Below are positions 60,701-61,962 of a stretch of DNA of 64,000 bases, in pieces. The translations under genes and the position numbers were made by a program. Location: the NCBI GenBank assembly GCA_031216915.1, contig CM062289.1, forward strand, positions 62,937,741 through 63,001,740, given 5' to 3'. A model generated the notes under the pieces. The model was not told the origin of the DNA. It did not search any database and saw only the letters and a list, made by a program, of their open reading frames with translations. This DNA is from Pictodentalium vernedei. Taxonomy: Eukaryota; Mollusca; Scaphopoda; Dentaliida; Dentaliidae. The first letter of the stretch is position 1. Each line of letters begins with the position of its first letter.

Positions 60701-61962
60701 ATCAATGTTAAATGTTACAGCACATTCATTCTCTTCTAGGATAATTAAGTACATTAATCAGTGTTAAACATAACAGCATAATCATTCTCTTCTAAGGTAA
60801 TTATTGAGTTCATTGATCAATTTTAAATGTTTCAGCACAATCATTCTCTTCTGTGAAGTATATTTAACTGAGACAAATCAAGAACTTTTCTTTTAGCTAG
60901 TTCCTATTTTGGGCACAGCTTTTACCACATTGAATTTGGGGTAATCCAAAGATTTGCCAATGAGGCATCACATATAGTTTTGTTAAAATTCTGTGAAAAG
61001 TTGGGAAAAAATAATAATTTAAATTTGCAAATTTTGATATCATGTGCATTAGGTAAATTGTTAAATTTTCAGTTGAGTGCCTCAGGCCTCATATAGTGAT
61101 GTTGTGTGCATTGGGTAAATTGTTAAATTCTCGATGAATTCCTTAGGCCTCATAGAGTGACATCATGTGCATTAGATAAATTGTTAAATTCTCAGATGAG
61201 TGCCTCAGGCCTCATATAGTGATGTGTGAATTGGGTAAATTGTTTAATTCTCAGATAAGTGCCTCAGGCCTCATATAGTGATATTGTGGGTATTGGGTAA
61301 ATTGTTTAATTCTCAGATAAGTGCCTCAGGCCTCATATAGTGATATTGTGGGTATTGGGTAAATTGTTAAATTCTCGGATAAGTGCCTCAGGCCTCATAT
61401 AATGGTATCGTGTGCATTGGGTAAATTAGTAAATTCTCAGATGAGTTCCTCAGGCCTCATATAGTGATATCGTGTGCATTGGGTAAATTGTTAAATTCTC
61501 AGATAAGTGCCTCAGGTCTCATATAGCAAACCTTTCATTCTCAGACAAGTGCCTCAGGACTCATATAGTGATATCATGTGCATTGGGCGTAAATTGTTAA
61601 AGTTTTAGATGAGGGACTCGGACCTCATATAGTGATGTCGTTTGCATTGGGTAAATTGTTGAAATCTCAGATGAGTGACCCGCATCTCATAGTGATGTCA
61701 TGTGCATTAGGTAAATTCTCAGATGAATGCCTCAGGCCTTATTTGGCCAACGCTTAAGATTCTGTTGTACATTTATTTTTCAGCTTATGCTTGGAATGGA
61801 ATGCACTCGGCATGATTGACAACTCTTTTGCTATATTTACTGAAGGTGTTGGATCAAACTCAACTCTGCAGTCATTAGATCTGAGAAACAATCAAATAAG
61901 CCATGATGGAGCAAGTGAATTATCCTCTGCATTAAAGCGTAATAAAACACTCCGGTCTTTAG
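4691..61962 (+). CDS. LRRC45: LRRC45 homologue, 5' part (five exons, residues 1-185)
   Basis: Five exons at 4691-4782, 13851-14002, 24367-24428, 40085-40155 and 61784-61962 join without breaking the frame (phases 2, 1, 0, 2, 1) and give 556 coding bases. The product starts MDPEEFRLTYLRLC, then runs through leucine-rich repeats of the ribonuclease-inhibitor type, with GNNIRGSGAEAIGKML in exon 4 and LDLRNNQISHDGA in exon 5. This order and these motifs match my memory of vertebrate LRRC45, which has N-terminal LRRs, a long C-terminal coiled coil and about 670 residues. LRRC45 is known as a centrosome-linker protein at the proximal ends of centrioles, working with rootletin and C-Nap1. The coiled coil must lie in exons beyond the window. 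Introns of 9-22 kb filled with transposons are the odd feature. No disabling change is seen. A related LRR protein is possible, but the N-terminus favours LRRC45. Confidence 0.88.
4827..4977. repeat. Long inverted repeat (hairpin MITE)
   Basis: ATCTAATGTTTTTTTGTGAA at the left returns as TTCACAAGAAAACATTAGAT at the right. The middle GAGTGAGAGAATTCGTATTT returns as well, around a GCAGCTTGCTGC centre. It is a near-complete palindrome of about 150 bp in intron 1. Confidence 0.7.
4978..5539. other. Intron 1 segment without recognisable feature
   Basis: AT-rich DNA with one 102-codon open frame overlapping the hairpin. I see no motif, exon border or repeat family. Confidence 0.4.
5542..5855. mobile_element. 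Tc1/mariner-type MITE (CAGTTA-CAACTA ends)
   Basis: CAGTTACAACTAAAAGTCCT and AGGACTTATAGTTTTAACTG are inverted ends, each flanked by TA (5540-5541, 5856-5857). The centre (about 5663-5722) is a near-perfect stem around CCTCCGGGTAACCCGGAGG, also seen in the unrelated MITE at 58395-58651. No transposase is present. Confidence 0.72.
5858..6668. other. Intron 1 segment; hairpin at 6073-6132
   Basis: The one clear structure is TTGCCTTGTTACAGTTTATG returning as CATAAATTGTAACAAGGCAA around GGGAGAGTACAGGCACTCTCCC. Nothing else is recognised. Confidence 0.5.
7150..9333 (+). mobile_element. AGCTCACC-type Helentron-like element with tandem core
   Basis: It starts AGCTCACCTACATC and ends GAATGTAGGTGAGCG, then hairpin GGGATGTAACATCCC and TCTTG. 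Comparison with hAT copy 1 (tttttgtaattt near 911) shows the empty site, with no clear target duplication. An inverted 5' end copied inside the 3' end, a terminal hairpin and a tandem-repeat core fit non-autonomous Helentrons. I see no Rep/helicase frame. Confidence 0.55.
7200..8760 (+). repeat. About 370-bp tandem repeat, four units, in alternating variants
   Basis: TTCTCATTACTGTTGATTTT and its surroundings recur at about 7415, 7786, 8164 and 8537 (last copy diverged), giving periods near 371-378. Alternate units match better (CAGTGGGCTCAGGCC at 7266 and 7970), suggesting a two-unit higher-order duplication. Confidence 0.75.
9419..9752. other. No gene seen
   Basis: Two overlapping open frames of 70 codons on opposite strands have no recognisable motif. 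Confidence 0.4.
9758..9998. mobile_element. piggyBac-like hairpin MITE (family H)
   Basis: It lies between TTAA at 9754-9757 and TTAA at 9999-10002. The ends TCCTTTACCCAA and TTGGGTAAAGGG are inverted. The centre is a long stem, CCATATCATGTGACC...CCTCATTGGAACGAGCTC, with its complement. TTAA target and CCC/GGG ends suggest piggyBac. Confidence 0.7.
10003..11239. other. Intron 1 segment with three palindromes, no gene
   Basis: Inverted repeats lie at about 10073-10147 (TGATACAAGG arms), 10361-10433 (TTATAGCCAGAAAGTGTGAC arms) and 11014-11148 (GTGAAGTGATCTGG and GAGATCACTTCAC arms). Each looks like a short hairpin MITE. No coding signal is seen. Confidence 0.5.
11244..11700. mobile_element. 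Degraded family H MITE and a second hairpin
   Basis: CCCTTTACCTAACATAG after TTAA marks a left end. The central hairpin is eroded, with AGAACAAGCTCATTGAG kept, and no clean right end is found. Another CTCAATGGAATGAGCTTGATGAGC stem lies at about 11535-11590. Confidence 0.5.
11938..12367. mobile_element. mariner-like MITE (CAGTGGAACCC ends), copy 1
   Basis: CAGTGGAGCCCACTTAATTG at the left and GAATCCTCTTAATTGAATAT as the complement of the right end give inverted termini. TA lies on both sides (11936-11937, 12368-12369). It is 430 bp, the same length as the copy at 22951-23380. A central hairpin, TTGTTTGACAGAGCTC with its return, is present. No transposase. Confidence 0.8.
12396..12471. repeat. 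Perfect-stem hairpin
   Basis: TAATGAAGCACCGGGT and ACCCGGTGCTTCATTA pair around ACA. The outer arms GTCATCA and TGATGAC extend the stem. Confidence 0.75.
12472..13204. other. Diverged interspersed repeat, no gene
   Basis: From 12764, AGCTGCGACTAGCAGCT and a GTCTCTCTGTCGGTCTGTCT stretch look like the start of an invertebrate interspersed repeat. Its 3' end is not clear. The 12861-13233 open frames are antisense noise. Confidence 0.35.
13205..13637. repeat. 130-bp direct duplication
   Basis: The block at 13205-13334, from GTAATTATTGTGTTTTTGTA, recurs at 13508-13637 essentially unchanged. The spacer also holds short internal repeats (AATTGGATTTTTGA twice). Confidence 0.85.
13674..13825. repeat. 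42-bp tandem repeat before exon 2
   Basis: GCCATATTTTGAGCCTAACT recurs at 13696, 13738 and 13780 (last diverging), with degenerate outer copies. It ends within about 30 bp of the exon 2 acceptor. Confidence 0.8.
13851..14002 (+). CDS. LRRC45: LRRC45 exon (residues 31-81)
   Basis: The acceptor is CTTTTTACAG and the donor is G|GTAAGT. The frame reads KLEYSEGTGKPILNLSANSI and ends in FADCMLNED. NLSANSI and the SDCMLSEEG-like end correspond to the first LRR segment of LRRC45. The last 60 or so exonic bases are also the founder-like copy of an 88-bp tandem array that continues into the intron, with copies at about 14029, 20057, 20144 and 20229. Confidence 0.87.
13939..14340 (+). repeat. Array A: 88-bp repeat that includes the 3' edge of exon 2
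   Basis: The exon sequence from GGTGCTTGTATCAGATAG to GAAGATG plus its donor GTAAGTTTATTCTATATAGA is followed 88 bp later by GATGCTTGTATCTCATATAT. That copy keeps TTCTTTATTGA, GTCAAGTTTG and ATGTTA. The copy is split at TTAA by a piggyBac-like MITE and resumes as AATGAAGATGGTAAGTTTAT at 14322. The array continues at 20031-20262, beyond the LINE and SINE. Confidence 0.85.
14082..14319. mobile_element. piggyBac-like MITE (family H) inside array A
   Basis: TTAA lies at 14078-14081 and 14320-14323, with CCCTTTACCCTATGAATC at the left and CGTTGGGTAAAGGG at the right. Removing it and one TTAA restores the array A unit exactly, which proves the target choice. Confidence 0.85.
14402..15850 (+). repeat. 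LINE 5' region: TTCA/GGAT tetranucleotide repeats, duplicated
   Basis: Runs of TTCATTCGTTCATTCA are followed by the complementary GGATGGATGGGTGGA type. The segment near 14585-14660 recurs at about 15140-15215 (CTAATATATATCACTCC). ATATCAATATCGAAGGA at 14828 recurs as ATATCAATCGAAGGA at 14938. A pure (ATTC)n run spans 15311-15382. No open frame survives. Confidence 0.75.
15854..16418 (+). pseudogene. LINE ORF2 N-terminal endonuclease remnant
   Basis: The frame from 15854 contains NNIVIGSLNCRGL, then LLVDTHS and GWEGYEAIF-like GYEAIFCTHSRASRGVAILF, the start of an APE-type endonuclease. After TIQN the frame shifts. Another frame continues with YVVYGPNDDNP and GGDWNVPQNYN up to WLMEKFDLCDV, with a stop before SVLAGG. 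The domain then ends abruptly: the last third, which should hold a YTW and an SRLD-type motif, is missing. The protein would nick target DNA for retrotransposition. It cannot be functional here. Confidence 0.75.
16430..16728 (+). pseudogene. LINE ORF2 linker between endonuclease and RT
   Basis: The frame reads FWETLKLMIRGKTIEYSAQV, then a charged helical stretch (KIEEKLEVLNSRLDDG) and RAKAKWKVEGEKTTKIFL before a stop. This is the usual linker of L1-type ORF2. The junction with the endonuclease part at about 16418-16430 marks an internal deletion. The next bases (CCTGGAGAAAAGACATTACA) should be in frame with the RT part but are shifted. Confidence 0.7.
16774..18003 (+). pseudogene. LINE reverse transcriptase domain
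   Basis: A 409-codon frame shows the RT blocks in order: MKNNKTPGSDGFTVEFYKFF, NWRPISLINVDTKIASTAIA, QLGFMKGRYI, LLDFEKAFDSLEW, RGVRQGDPLSPYLFIL and the catalytic QYADDSTLF. The enzyme copies LINE RNA at a nicked target. DFEKAFD and YADD carry the expected aspartates. The frame is lost at an eight-A run near 17976, where the next block continues in another frame, so an A was probably gained or lost. Confidence 0.88.
17984..19438 (+). pseudogene. LINE ORF2 C-terminal region
   Basis: After the A-run the frame reads WSFRNLSLIRKTTVVKTLAL, then SRLFQYLWAGKREKIKRN and GGRGLKFPNIRSY-like GRGLKFPNIRSYSYSLKMVW, typical of L1/Tx1 ORF2 C-termini. CTFCSNTRETLQHLFFEYS is a zinc-knuckle-like CxxC...H element whose last cysteine is replaced by tyrosine. 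An expanded (AAT)n run at 19160-19216 is translated as asparagines. A stop follows at 19238, but the same frame goes on with FHGFVEILRQYRDIELYSRH to 19438, the likely original C-terminus. Confidence 0.8.
19733..20030 (-). mobile_element. tRNA-derived SINE-like element
   Basis: Read on the minus strand from 20030, it has GAGTAGATAAGTGCACTGGT (box A-like), then CTGGGATCGATCCCC (box B-like), followed by about 230 bp of unrelated body. Order and spacing match the head of a tRNA-type SINE. It sits exactly between the LINE target duplication and the resumed array A. No poly-A tail or target duplication is certain. Confidence 0.5.
20031..20262 (+). repeat. Array A continued: exon 2-edge copies
   Basis: GTAAGTTTATTCTATACACG, TTGTATCTCATATATTCTTT and GTCAAGTTTGCT recur with starts near 20057, 20144 and 20229 (85-88 bp). 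The copy ending at about 20203 keeps GTAGATGGTAAGTTT, an intact donor-like site. The other has GATGGAAAG, a lost donor. The array runs straight into an array B unit at 20263. Confidence 0.82.
20263..20313 (+). repeat. Array B first unit
   Basis: AGAAGGGACTTTGTGTATTT and GAGTCTTAATGAAGTG match the 21.8-22.9 kb units. The unit is interrupted at 20314 by an ATGCCCCC-type element and resumes at about 21766. Confidence 0.7.
20314..21765 (+). mobile_element. ATGCCCCC-type Helentron-like element with tandem core
   Basis: It starts ATGCCCCCGAAAAAAATTTT and ends TTTGGGGGCATCAGCACACG...GCTCTTG, so the 5' end returns inverted near the 3' end. The interrupted array B unit (ATTGTT before, GGTTTA after) defines its limits. 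A head repeat lies at 20314-20580 and 20598-20860, and about 160-bp units (CTGCCCAGTGCTTG, CTACATATCGATATAACC) recur near 20900, 21190, 21345 and 21530. No coding frame. Confidence 0.6.
21766..22948 (+). repeat. Array B: about 13 units of 90-97 bp resembling the exon 3 acceptor region
   Basis: The unit is TTATTATAGTTGATAGGTGT, GAAGGGACTGTGTGTATTTA, TTTTGTTGTTTTGAGTCTTA, ATGAAGTGTCTATAATTGTT and a TTTATCTGATG link. GTGTGAAGGGA recurs near 21802, 21893, 21987, 22079, 22165, 22260 and onward to 22900. TATTTGATAG|GTGTGAAGGGACTGTGT aligns with the real border TATTTTGTAG|GAGCGAAGGGACTATGT at 24367, keeping the AG. Confidence 0.85.
22951..23380. mobile_element. mariner-like MITE (CAGTGGAACCC ends), copy 2
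   Basis: CAGTGGAACCCACTTAATTG and its inverted counterpart at the right end are flanked by TA (22949-22950, 23381-23382). It interrupts an array B unit (taatgaag|TA|tctata). It is 430 bp, nearly the same as 11938-12367. Confidence 0.85.
23395..24204 (+). repeat. Interspersed repeat with five 100-150-bp tandem units
   Basis: GATTTTCTCAGATGTTTATG and GGGTCGATTCCTTTGAAACT with CCATGGGAACCTGTGCA recur at about 23463, 23606, 23760, 23858 and 24010. A GTCTGTCCGTCCATCTGTCT head precedes them. This is the layout of mollusc tandem-core elements, but I cannot define both ends. Confidence 0.65.
24205..24366 (+). repeat. Array B last units, running into the exon 3 acceptor
   Basis: ATTTGACAGGTGTGAAGGGA at 24218 is a full array unit start. 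The next unit (GAGTATTAAGGAAATATCTA, TAATTGTTGGTTCATCTAAT) ends at the true acceptor TATATTTTGTAG before exon 3. Confidence 0.8.
24367..24428 (+). CDS. LRRC45: LRRC45 exon (residues 82-102)
   Basis: This 62-base exon lies between acceptor ATATTTTGTAG and donor GTAAGA. It completes a glycine codon and then reads AKGLCQGLANNVYCKKSDFK. The G-A-x-x-L-x-x-G-L-x-x-N pattern is the helical half of a ribonuclease-inhibitor LRR, and SDFK joins GNN in the next exon to form the usual strand-loop consensus. The acceptor and first 16 or so exon bases resemble the unit of the 90-95-bp array that fills much of this intron's 3' half. Confidence 0.85.
24542..24764. mobile_element. mariner-type MITE (CAGTACATGGAGAGTG ends)
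   Basis: CAGTACATGGAGAGTGTATT and the right end CCACTCTCCACGTACTG are inverted and flanked by TA. The inner arms AGTGGAGACTCCACCCAAGC and GGGTGATAACTCCACTCCG also pair. The same family is at 58395-58651. Confidence 0.75.
24767..25290. other. Intron 3 segment, no gene seen
   Basis: Short frames only. Around 25080-25140 there is a loose palindrome (CGGCCGATTGTG context). No family recognised. Confidence 0.35.
25295..25535. mobile_element. piggyBac-like MITE (family H)
   Basis: TTAA at 25291-25294 and 25536-25539 bounds CCCTTTAGCCAATGAATCGG and GCGTTGGGTAAAGGG. The central stem GTGACCCCTCATTGGAATGA with its return is intact. Confidence 0.8.
25540..26245. other. Intron 3 segment, no gene seen
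   Basis: AT-rich, with no repeat end or reading frame that I recognise before the LINE tail. Confidence 0.35.
26250..27205 (+). pseudogene. 5'-truncated L2/CR1-type LINE tail
   Basis: The frames read METCINLVREWMIDFKLKMN, DSKTEFLVISGVR, then in a second frame SFITSQLDYCNSVLVGL and KLQKVQNTAAMIITGT, and in a third FKCIYKLAPVYLQELL and VGPRLWNSLPISVR with LDVFKRNLKTFLF. This is the order of the RT thumb and C-terminal region of L2/CR1-type LINEs (Jockey superfamily). Frameshifts lie at about 26540 and 26795. The 3' tail AGCGTTTTAGAGCACTATTT followed by ATTATTATTAA is also typical. It is a dead 5'-truncated copy with no RT catalytic block. Confidence 0.85.
27206..27841. other. Intron 3 segment, no gene seen
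   Basis: AT-rich single-copy-looking sequence. No motif or repeat end recognised. Confidence 0.35.
27846..28087. mobile_element. piggyBac-like MITE (family H)
   Basis: TTAA at 27842-27845 and 28088-28091 flanks CCCATTACCTAACGAATCGC and GCATTGGGTAAAGGG. The central stem around GAACGAGCTTGTTGAGCTCG is near perfect. Confidence 0.8.
28121..28255. repeat. Inverted repeat (short MITE)
   Basis: ACATGTATGGTATATGGAGA followed by TTTAAT returns as ATTAAATCTCCATATACCAT and ACATGT, with outer ATCTCC/GGAGAT. There is about 60 bp of loop. Confidence 0.75.
29390..29740 (+). repeat. Family B gag-like tandem unit, copy 1
   Basis: GGGATGTTCCTTCCACACTG, GAGATCTGGGGTCAGATTG, GAGTTGGAGAGCG and the CGTTAGCAGTCGGGATTGAC motif form a unit of about 190-240 bp, repeated three times in copy 2 (54260-54990). 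One unit is before, and one after, the insertion at 29742-30775. Confidence 0.7.
29742..30775. mobile_element. About 1-kb insertion in family B copy 1, unclassified
   Basis: Copy 2 passes directly from GGGTAGAAGCCTAC to a TCTAAATGAAATGCTCGG segment. Copy 1 has about 1 kb in between, ending in TTTTTTTTTAAAATGAA. Inside, CTAGGGCCGCCTCGACTATT followed by ATTAATCAAATAACCG resembles a hAT-type end. I cannot assign the whole block. Confidence 0.45.
31590..33060 (+). repeat. Family B tandem array, about 170-310-bp units, copy 1
   Basis: AAGTCTCCATTTAGTGAGCT recurs with small changes at about 31845, 32157, 32328, 32577 and 32836, each preceded by TTGGAATA...AAAGGAAAGA and TTCCTTCTCGGTGTTGTATT type segments. 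The same five-unit order is found at 55747-56735 in copy 2. Confidence 0.8.
33496..35060 (+). mobile_element. AGCTCACC-type Helentron-like element inside family B copy 1
   Basis: It starts AGCTCACCTGACTTTTAG and ends GTCAGGTGAGCG, hairpin GGCCCCCTGGGGCC and TCTTG. Copy 2 shows the uninterrupted site (ttttagctatatt near 57370). Four 90-120-bp units, from GAAAATTTGGGGTCC, lie at 34466-34860. It has the same architecture as 7150-9333. Confidence 0.6.
35275..36395. other. About 1.1 kb of family B copy 1 absent from copy 2
   Basis: Copy 2 goes from CGTCAAACCCTGA to CTCTTTGTTTTGAAGATTAT. Copy 1 has 1.1 kb between these marks. Near 36091-36345 the minus strand has a 77-codon frame with SAAKAILWRSGLLKSQASKC, and a TAATAATTATTA tail follows on the plus strand, possibly a LINE fragment. 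Not assigned. Confidence 0.4.
36441..36458 (+). repeat. Poly-G run (18)
   Basis: A pure run of 18 G. The matching place in copy 2 (57615-57622) has eight G then AGGGG. Confidence 0.9.
36897..36979 (+). repeat. Internal complementary region of family B copy 1
   Basis: GTCTGGGCCATTGATTTTAG then TATAAAA is the complement of the left tip. ATGATAAATTTAAAGTAATT through TACCAGTGGCCCAGAC is the complement of the right tip. Read in reverse it gives the inferred circle junction TTATC|ATA|TTTTTATAC. Confidence 0.82.
37865..38855. mobile_element. Tc1/mariner-type MITE (CAGTAAAACCTGTC ends) with long palindrome
   Basis: CAGTAAAACCTGTCTTGAGA at the left and CAAGACAGGTTCTACTG at the right are inverted and flanked by TA (37863-37864, 38856-38857). 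GAGAGACCACCTGTCTTGAG units are repeated within. From 38552 to 38674 lies a nearly perfect palindrome with roughly 60-base arms. Confidence 0.8.
38950..39316. mobile_element. MITE with CTGTTTCTCAGGCC ends and perfect inner hairpin
   Basis: CTGTTTCTCAGGCC (38950) and GGCCTGAGAAACAG (39303) are perfect inverted ends. GCATGCGG motifs are also mirrored. The inner hairpin at 39108-39176 pairs ATCCCTTGAGTGCAAGAAGG and GCTTTGCAATGC with their complements. Confidence 0.75.
39317..40084. other. Intron 3 end, no gene seen
   Basis: Includes a 99-codon frame at 39383 that I do not recognise and a small G-rich stretch. The acceptor of exon 4 follows without a clear repeat. Confidence 0.35.
40085..40155 (+). 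CDS. LRRC45: LRRC45 exon (residues 103-125)
   Basis: The exon has 23 codons plus AG, with acceptor ATTTTTCAG and donor GTAATT. It reads GNNIRGSGAEAIGKMLRHNH and then SLL, a typical LRR turn-helix half, with S126 split across the intron. Close counterparts occur in LRRC45. Its 3' half and donor are tandemly copied just downstream (from 40179) and again at 60671-60856, just before the next exon. Confidence 0.88.
40124..40218 (+). repeat. Array C: 55-bp repeat that includes the 3' edge of exon 4
   Basis: Exonic AAAATGTTACGACACAATCA, TTCCCTTCTAAG and donor GTAATTATT are followed 55 bp later (40179) by TAAATGTTATGACACAATCA and TTCTCTTCTGAAG. Matching units reappear at 60671-60856. Confidence 0.82.
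40300..40550. mobile_element. Hairpin MITE in intron 4
   Basis: AGAAAATAAGCAGACTGTCA and TGTCAGACAGCTTATTTTCA are inverted ends. The core hairpin (40340-40418) pairs GAGGTTCCCAGAGGGTAAAT and TTAGTGAT with their complements around CTACCCTGCACAGCAGGGTAG. Confidence 0.72.
40551..43740. other. Intron 4 segment of 3.2 kb with no recognised feature
   Basis: It has a 14-C run at 41389-41402 in a C-rich stretch to 41530. Frames of 60-116 codons occur on both strands, but none has a motif, splice context or repeat-family match that I recognise. Confidence 0.35.
43781..43953 (+). repeat. G-rich tract, poly-C (22) and (CA)n
   Basis: GGGGTGGGGGGTGGGGTGGG and more G-tracts to 43852, then 22 C at 43881-43902 and about 25 CA units at 43903-43953. 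The long open frames here are low-complexity artefacts. Confidence 0.9.
43954..45011. other. Intron 4 segment; poly-G run at 44235-44258
   Basis: A 24-G run follows GTGTGTGTG. A 121-codon frame at 44705 and a 102-codon minus frame lack any recognised motif. Confidence 0.35.
45012..45165. repeat. Inverted repeat around ATGATATCTGATAGCATTTT
   Basis: AAAATGATATCTGATAGCAT then TTTTGATGGATGCT at the left returns as AGCATCAATCCAAAAATGCT and ATCAGATATCATTTT at the right, with about 70 bp of loop. Probably a small MITE. Confidence 0.7.
45166..46138. other. Intron 4 segment, no gene seen
   Basis: No repeat end, exon border or reading frame recognised before the DIRS-like element. Confidence 0.35.
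46518..46774 (+). repeat. DIRS-A left inverted terminal repeat
   Basis: From about 46531 (ACAATTGTTTACTACAGGCT) to AGACTCATTCTTTT it is near-identical to the complement of 52745-52990. The outermost bases, CTCATCAACCTACTC, differ from the other end, as usual in DIRS. Confidence 0.9.
47230..49391 (+). pseudogene. DIRS-A gag-like protein, frameshifted
   Basis: The likely start is ATG at 47230, giving MPRTIPCGQCLLPKHVDDVH then SSCSSCNGCS, a Cys-rich head like other DIRS gag proteins. Frames change near 47320, 47470, 48055 and 48620, and low-complexity Ser/Pro/Thr-rich sequence fills the middle. The C-terminal part (48621-49391, 256 codons open) has LGLSREMLGMLSLSDHVVSA, LELVRRDAVL, a LFHGSV-type segment and a basic Gly/Arg/Ser tail (SRGKGRGRQNRGKSQ) suited to nucleic-acid binding. 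It should package the element's RNA in particles. It overlaps the RT frame by about 40 bases. The domain call rests on its position and general resemblance. Confidence 0.75.
49351..51375 (+). pseudogene. DIRS-A reverse transcriptase, RNase H and methyltransferase-like region, two frameshifts
   Basis: The RT part reads YSRLLVPKKDGRLRPVIDLS, then GDFAASIDLRDAYFHVPM, FKAMPFGLNLAPWAF and the catalytic SAYLDDI. Near 50030-50040 the frame shifts, and LLSLLTSLGFRVNEEKS continues in the next frame up to LTADASDLGWGAML, the first RNase H aspartate. Near 50560 it shifts back and gives LHINQKELLALL, LLLSDNSTVVAYIRNQGG and HIPSRLNVLADSLSRQG. Then RPHIDLFATRWN and DALSLDWNGLVGYAFPPVPI match the conserved segment after RNase H in DIRS, often called methyltransferase-like. 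The enzyme would make cDNA from element RNA. The two compensating shifts suggest recent decay or assembly error. Confidence 0.88.
51240..52358 (+). CDS. DIRS-A tyrosine recombinase
   Basis: The open frame overlaps the end of the RT-RNase H region in another phase, a usual arrangement in DIRS. An N-terminal helical part (YVAKWKVFCRWCAVHSVDY, QIAEFLVYLFDSRGLQPVTI, KGYRSMLSETF) is followed by the catalytic part: Arg in FASARRVSELHAL (about 51783), His-x-x-Arg in AHEVRAL (52161-52172) and Tyr in TFSTFYLRQL (52269-52271). It would join circular element DNA to a target by strand exchange without cutting large staggers. A 26-G run at 51677-51702 adds about eight glycines between the two domains but keeps the frame. 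No ATG marks the start, so the N-terminus is unsure. Confidence 0.9.
51677..51702 (+). repeat. Poly-G run (26) within the recombinase frame
   Basis: A pure run of 26 G between LWVLLCL and APFEPLSQ. Related recombinases have only a few residues here as far as I recall. Length error in the assembly is possible. Confidence 0.9.
52574..52664 (+). repeat. DIRS-A internal complementary region
   Basis: GCCTGTAGTAAACAATTGTG and AGTAGGTTGATAAG is the complement of the left tip. After AAAT (52609-52612) comes CTAAATTTTATAGTAAATTT to ACAATTGTTTAC, the complement of the right tip. It lies about 216 bp after the recombinase stop. Known role: template for completing the circular form. Confidence 0.92.
52745..53026 (-). 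repeat. DIRS-A right inverted terminal repeat
   Basis: AAAAGAATGAGTCTTTAGAG to AGCCTGTAGTAAACAATTGT mirrors the left repeat, then a unique tip GGTAGGTATAATAAGAAAGG to AAAATTTAG. Confidence 0.9.
53685..54240. other. Family B copy 2 segment not matched in copy 1
   Basis: After GTATCCTTGTGATG the copies diverge. Copy 1 goes to ATGAAACTATAAAAAGTCGG, while copy 2 has about 550-680 bp before similarity resumes. No frame or repeat end recognised. Confidence 0.45.
54260..54990 (+). repeat. Family B gag-like tandem units, copy 2
   Basis: GATCTGGGGTCTGATCGCAA, GATCTGGGGTCTGATCACGA and GGTCTGGAGCCAGACCGCGA mark three units starting near 54283, 54471 and 54706. Each is followed by TCCATTCCGTCAGCAGTC-type and TCCTTCCACACTGCAGCC-type segments. 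The last unit holds an open tail, MASSSASSMKHVRPQTS to SSPPKSD, stopping at 54983-54985. Confidence 0.75.
55486..55505 (+). repeat. Poly-C run (20)
   Basis: A 20-C run between GACG and TGCTTAGCAA. Copy 1 has CCTCCCTTGG at the same place. Confidence 0.9.
55540..56960 (+). repeat. Family B tandem array, copy 2
   Basis: GTAAGTCTCCATTTAGTGAG recurs at about 55747, 56067, 56198, 56452 and 56713, matching the five units of copy 1 at 31590-33060 in order and spacing. Confidence 0.8.
58064..58147 (+). repeat. Internal complementary region of family B copy 2
   Basis: AAGTCTGGGCCATTGGTTTT and AGTATTAAA mirror the left tip. ATATGATAAATTTGAAGTAA to TTACCAGTGGCCCAGAC mirrors the right tip. It has the same position and order as in copy 1. 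Confidence 0.82.
58395..58651. mobile_element. mariner-type MITE (CAGTACATGGAGAGTG ends) in the right repeat of family B copy 2
   Basis: CAGTACATGGAGAGTGGATT and ACTCTCCACGTACTG are inverted, with TA at 58393-58394 and 58652-58653. Removing it restores CACCAGCTAAGTCTGGGCC as in copy 1. The core hairpin (about 58500-58557) is the CCAATGGACCTCC module. Confidence 0.85.
58709..59454. other. Intron 4 segment, no gene seen
   Basis: AT-rich, with a C-rich patch near 59325-59350. TGAAATTTTGCA and TTTAGAGATGTTAC phrases look like an old interspersed repeat that I cannot name. Confidence 0.35.
59459..59691. mobile_element. piggyBac-like MITE (family H)
   Basis: TTAA at 59455-59458 and 59692-59695 flanks CCCTTTACCCAACGAATCGG and GCATTGGGTAAAGAG. 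The stem GTGACCCCCTCGTTGGAACG with its return is near perfect. Confidence 0.82.
59696..60189 (+). repeat. Tandem units split by a Helentron-like insertion
   Basis: ATCAGTGTCGTATCTTG, GACATGAAATTGTTCATGGA and TTCAATTCCATGGGGTG recur around 59696, 60040 and 60120, and partly at 59395-59450. The unit is about 85-100 bp. Confidence 0.65.
59787..60034 (+). mobile_element. Short ATGCCCCC-type Helentron-like element
   Basis: ATGCCCCCAACCCTCTCGGG starts it, TCGGGGACATATGCC lies near the end, and GCTCTTG closes it. Repeated GTCTGTCTGTCCGTC follows the head. Flanking TTATTTTTATT and TTTAATC belong to the interrupted tandem unit. Confidence 0.5.
60190..60665 (-). repeat. 48-bp minisatellite, about ten units
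   Basis: GTGAGCCCACCATCTGTTGT and CAATAGTAGACAAACATAAA recur about every 48-60 bp. Because 48 is divisible by three, the minus strand stays open (109 codons, 60336-60665) with the 16-residue repeat TSAVYVCLLLTTDGGL. This is no evidence for a gene. Confidence 0.82.
60671..60856 (+). repeat. Array C continued: exon 4-edge copies before exon 5
   Basis: CATTCTAAGGTAATTATTAA, AATGTTACAGCACATTCATT with CTCTTCTAGGATAATTA, and ATCATTCTCTTCTAAGGTAA with TTATTGAG are three units of about 57 bp. They match the end of exon 4 and its donor, 20.5 kb away. Two keep TCTAAG|GTAATT, a donor-like site. Confidence 0.82.
60897..61760 (+). repeat. Tandem array grown from a piggyBac-like MITE end
   Basis: A decayed family H end (GATATCATGTGCATTAGGTA, AATTGTTAA at about 61040) is followed by about eleven units of 55-75 bp: TGTGCATTGGGTAAATTGTT, AAATTCTCAGATGAGTGCC and TCAGGCCTCATATAGTGAT. 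The unit keeps the MITE terminus. It ends 25-40 bp before the exon 5 acceptor. Confidence 0.78.
61784..61962 (+). CDS. LRRC45: LRRC45 exon (residues 126-185)
   Basis: The acceptor is TTTATTTTTCAG and the donor is G|GTATGT, giving 59 whole codons. The frame contains LCLEWNALGM, then LQSLDLRNNQISHDGASEL and ALKRNKTLRSL: two LRR strand motifs and two helical halves. The LEWN-LG and DLRNNQISH stretches are the strongest evidence for LRRC45, being nearly the same as I recall in vertebrates. The next exon is outside the window. Confidence 0.92.
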
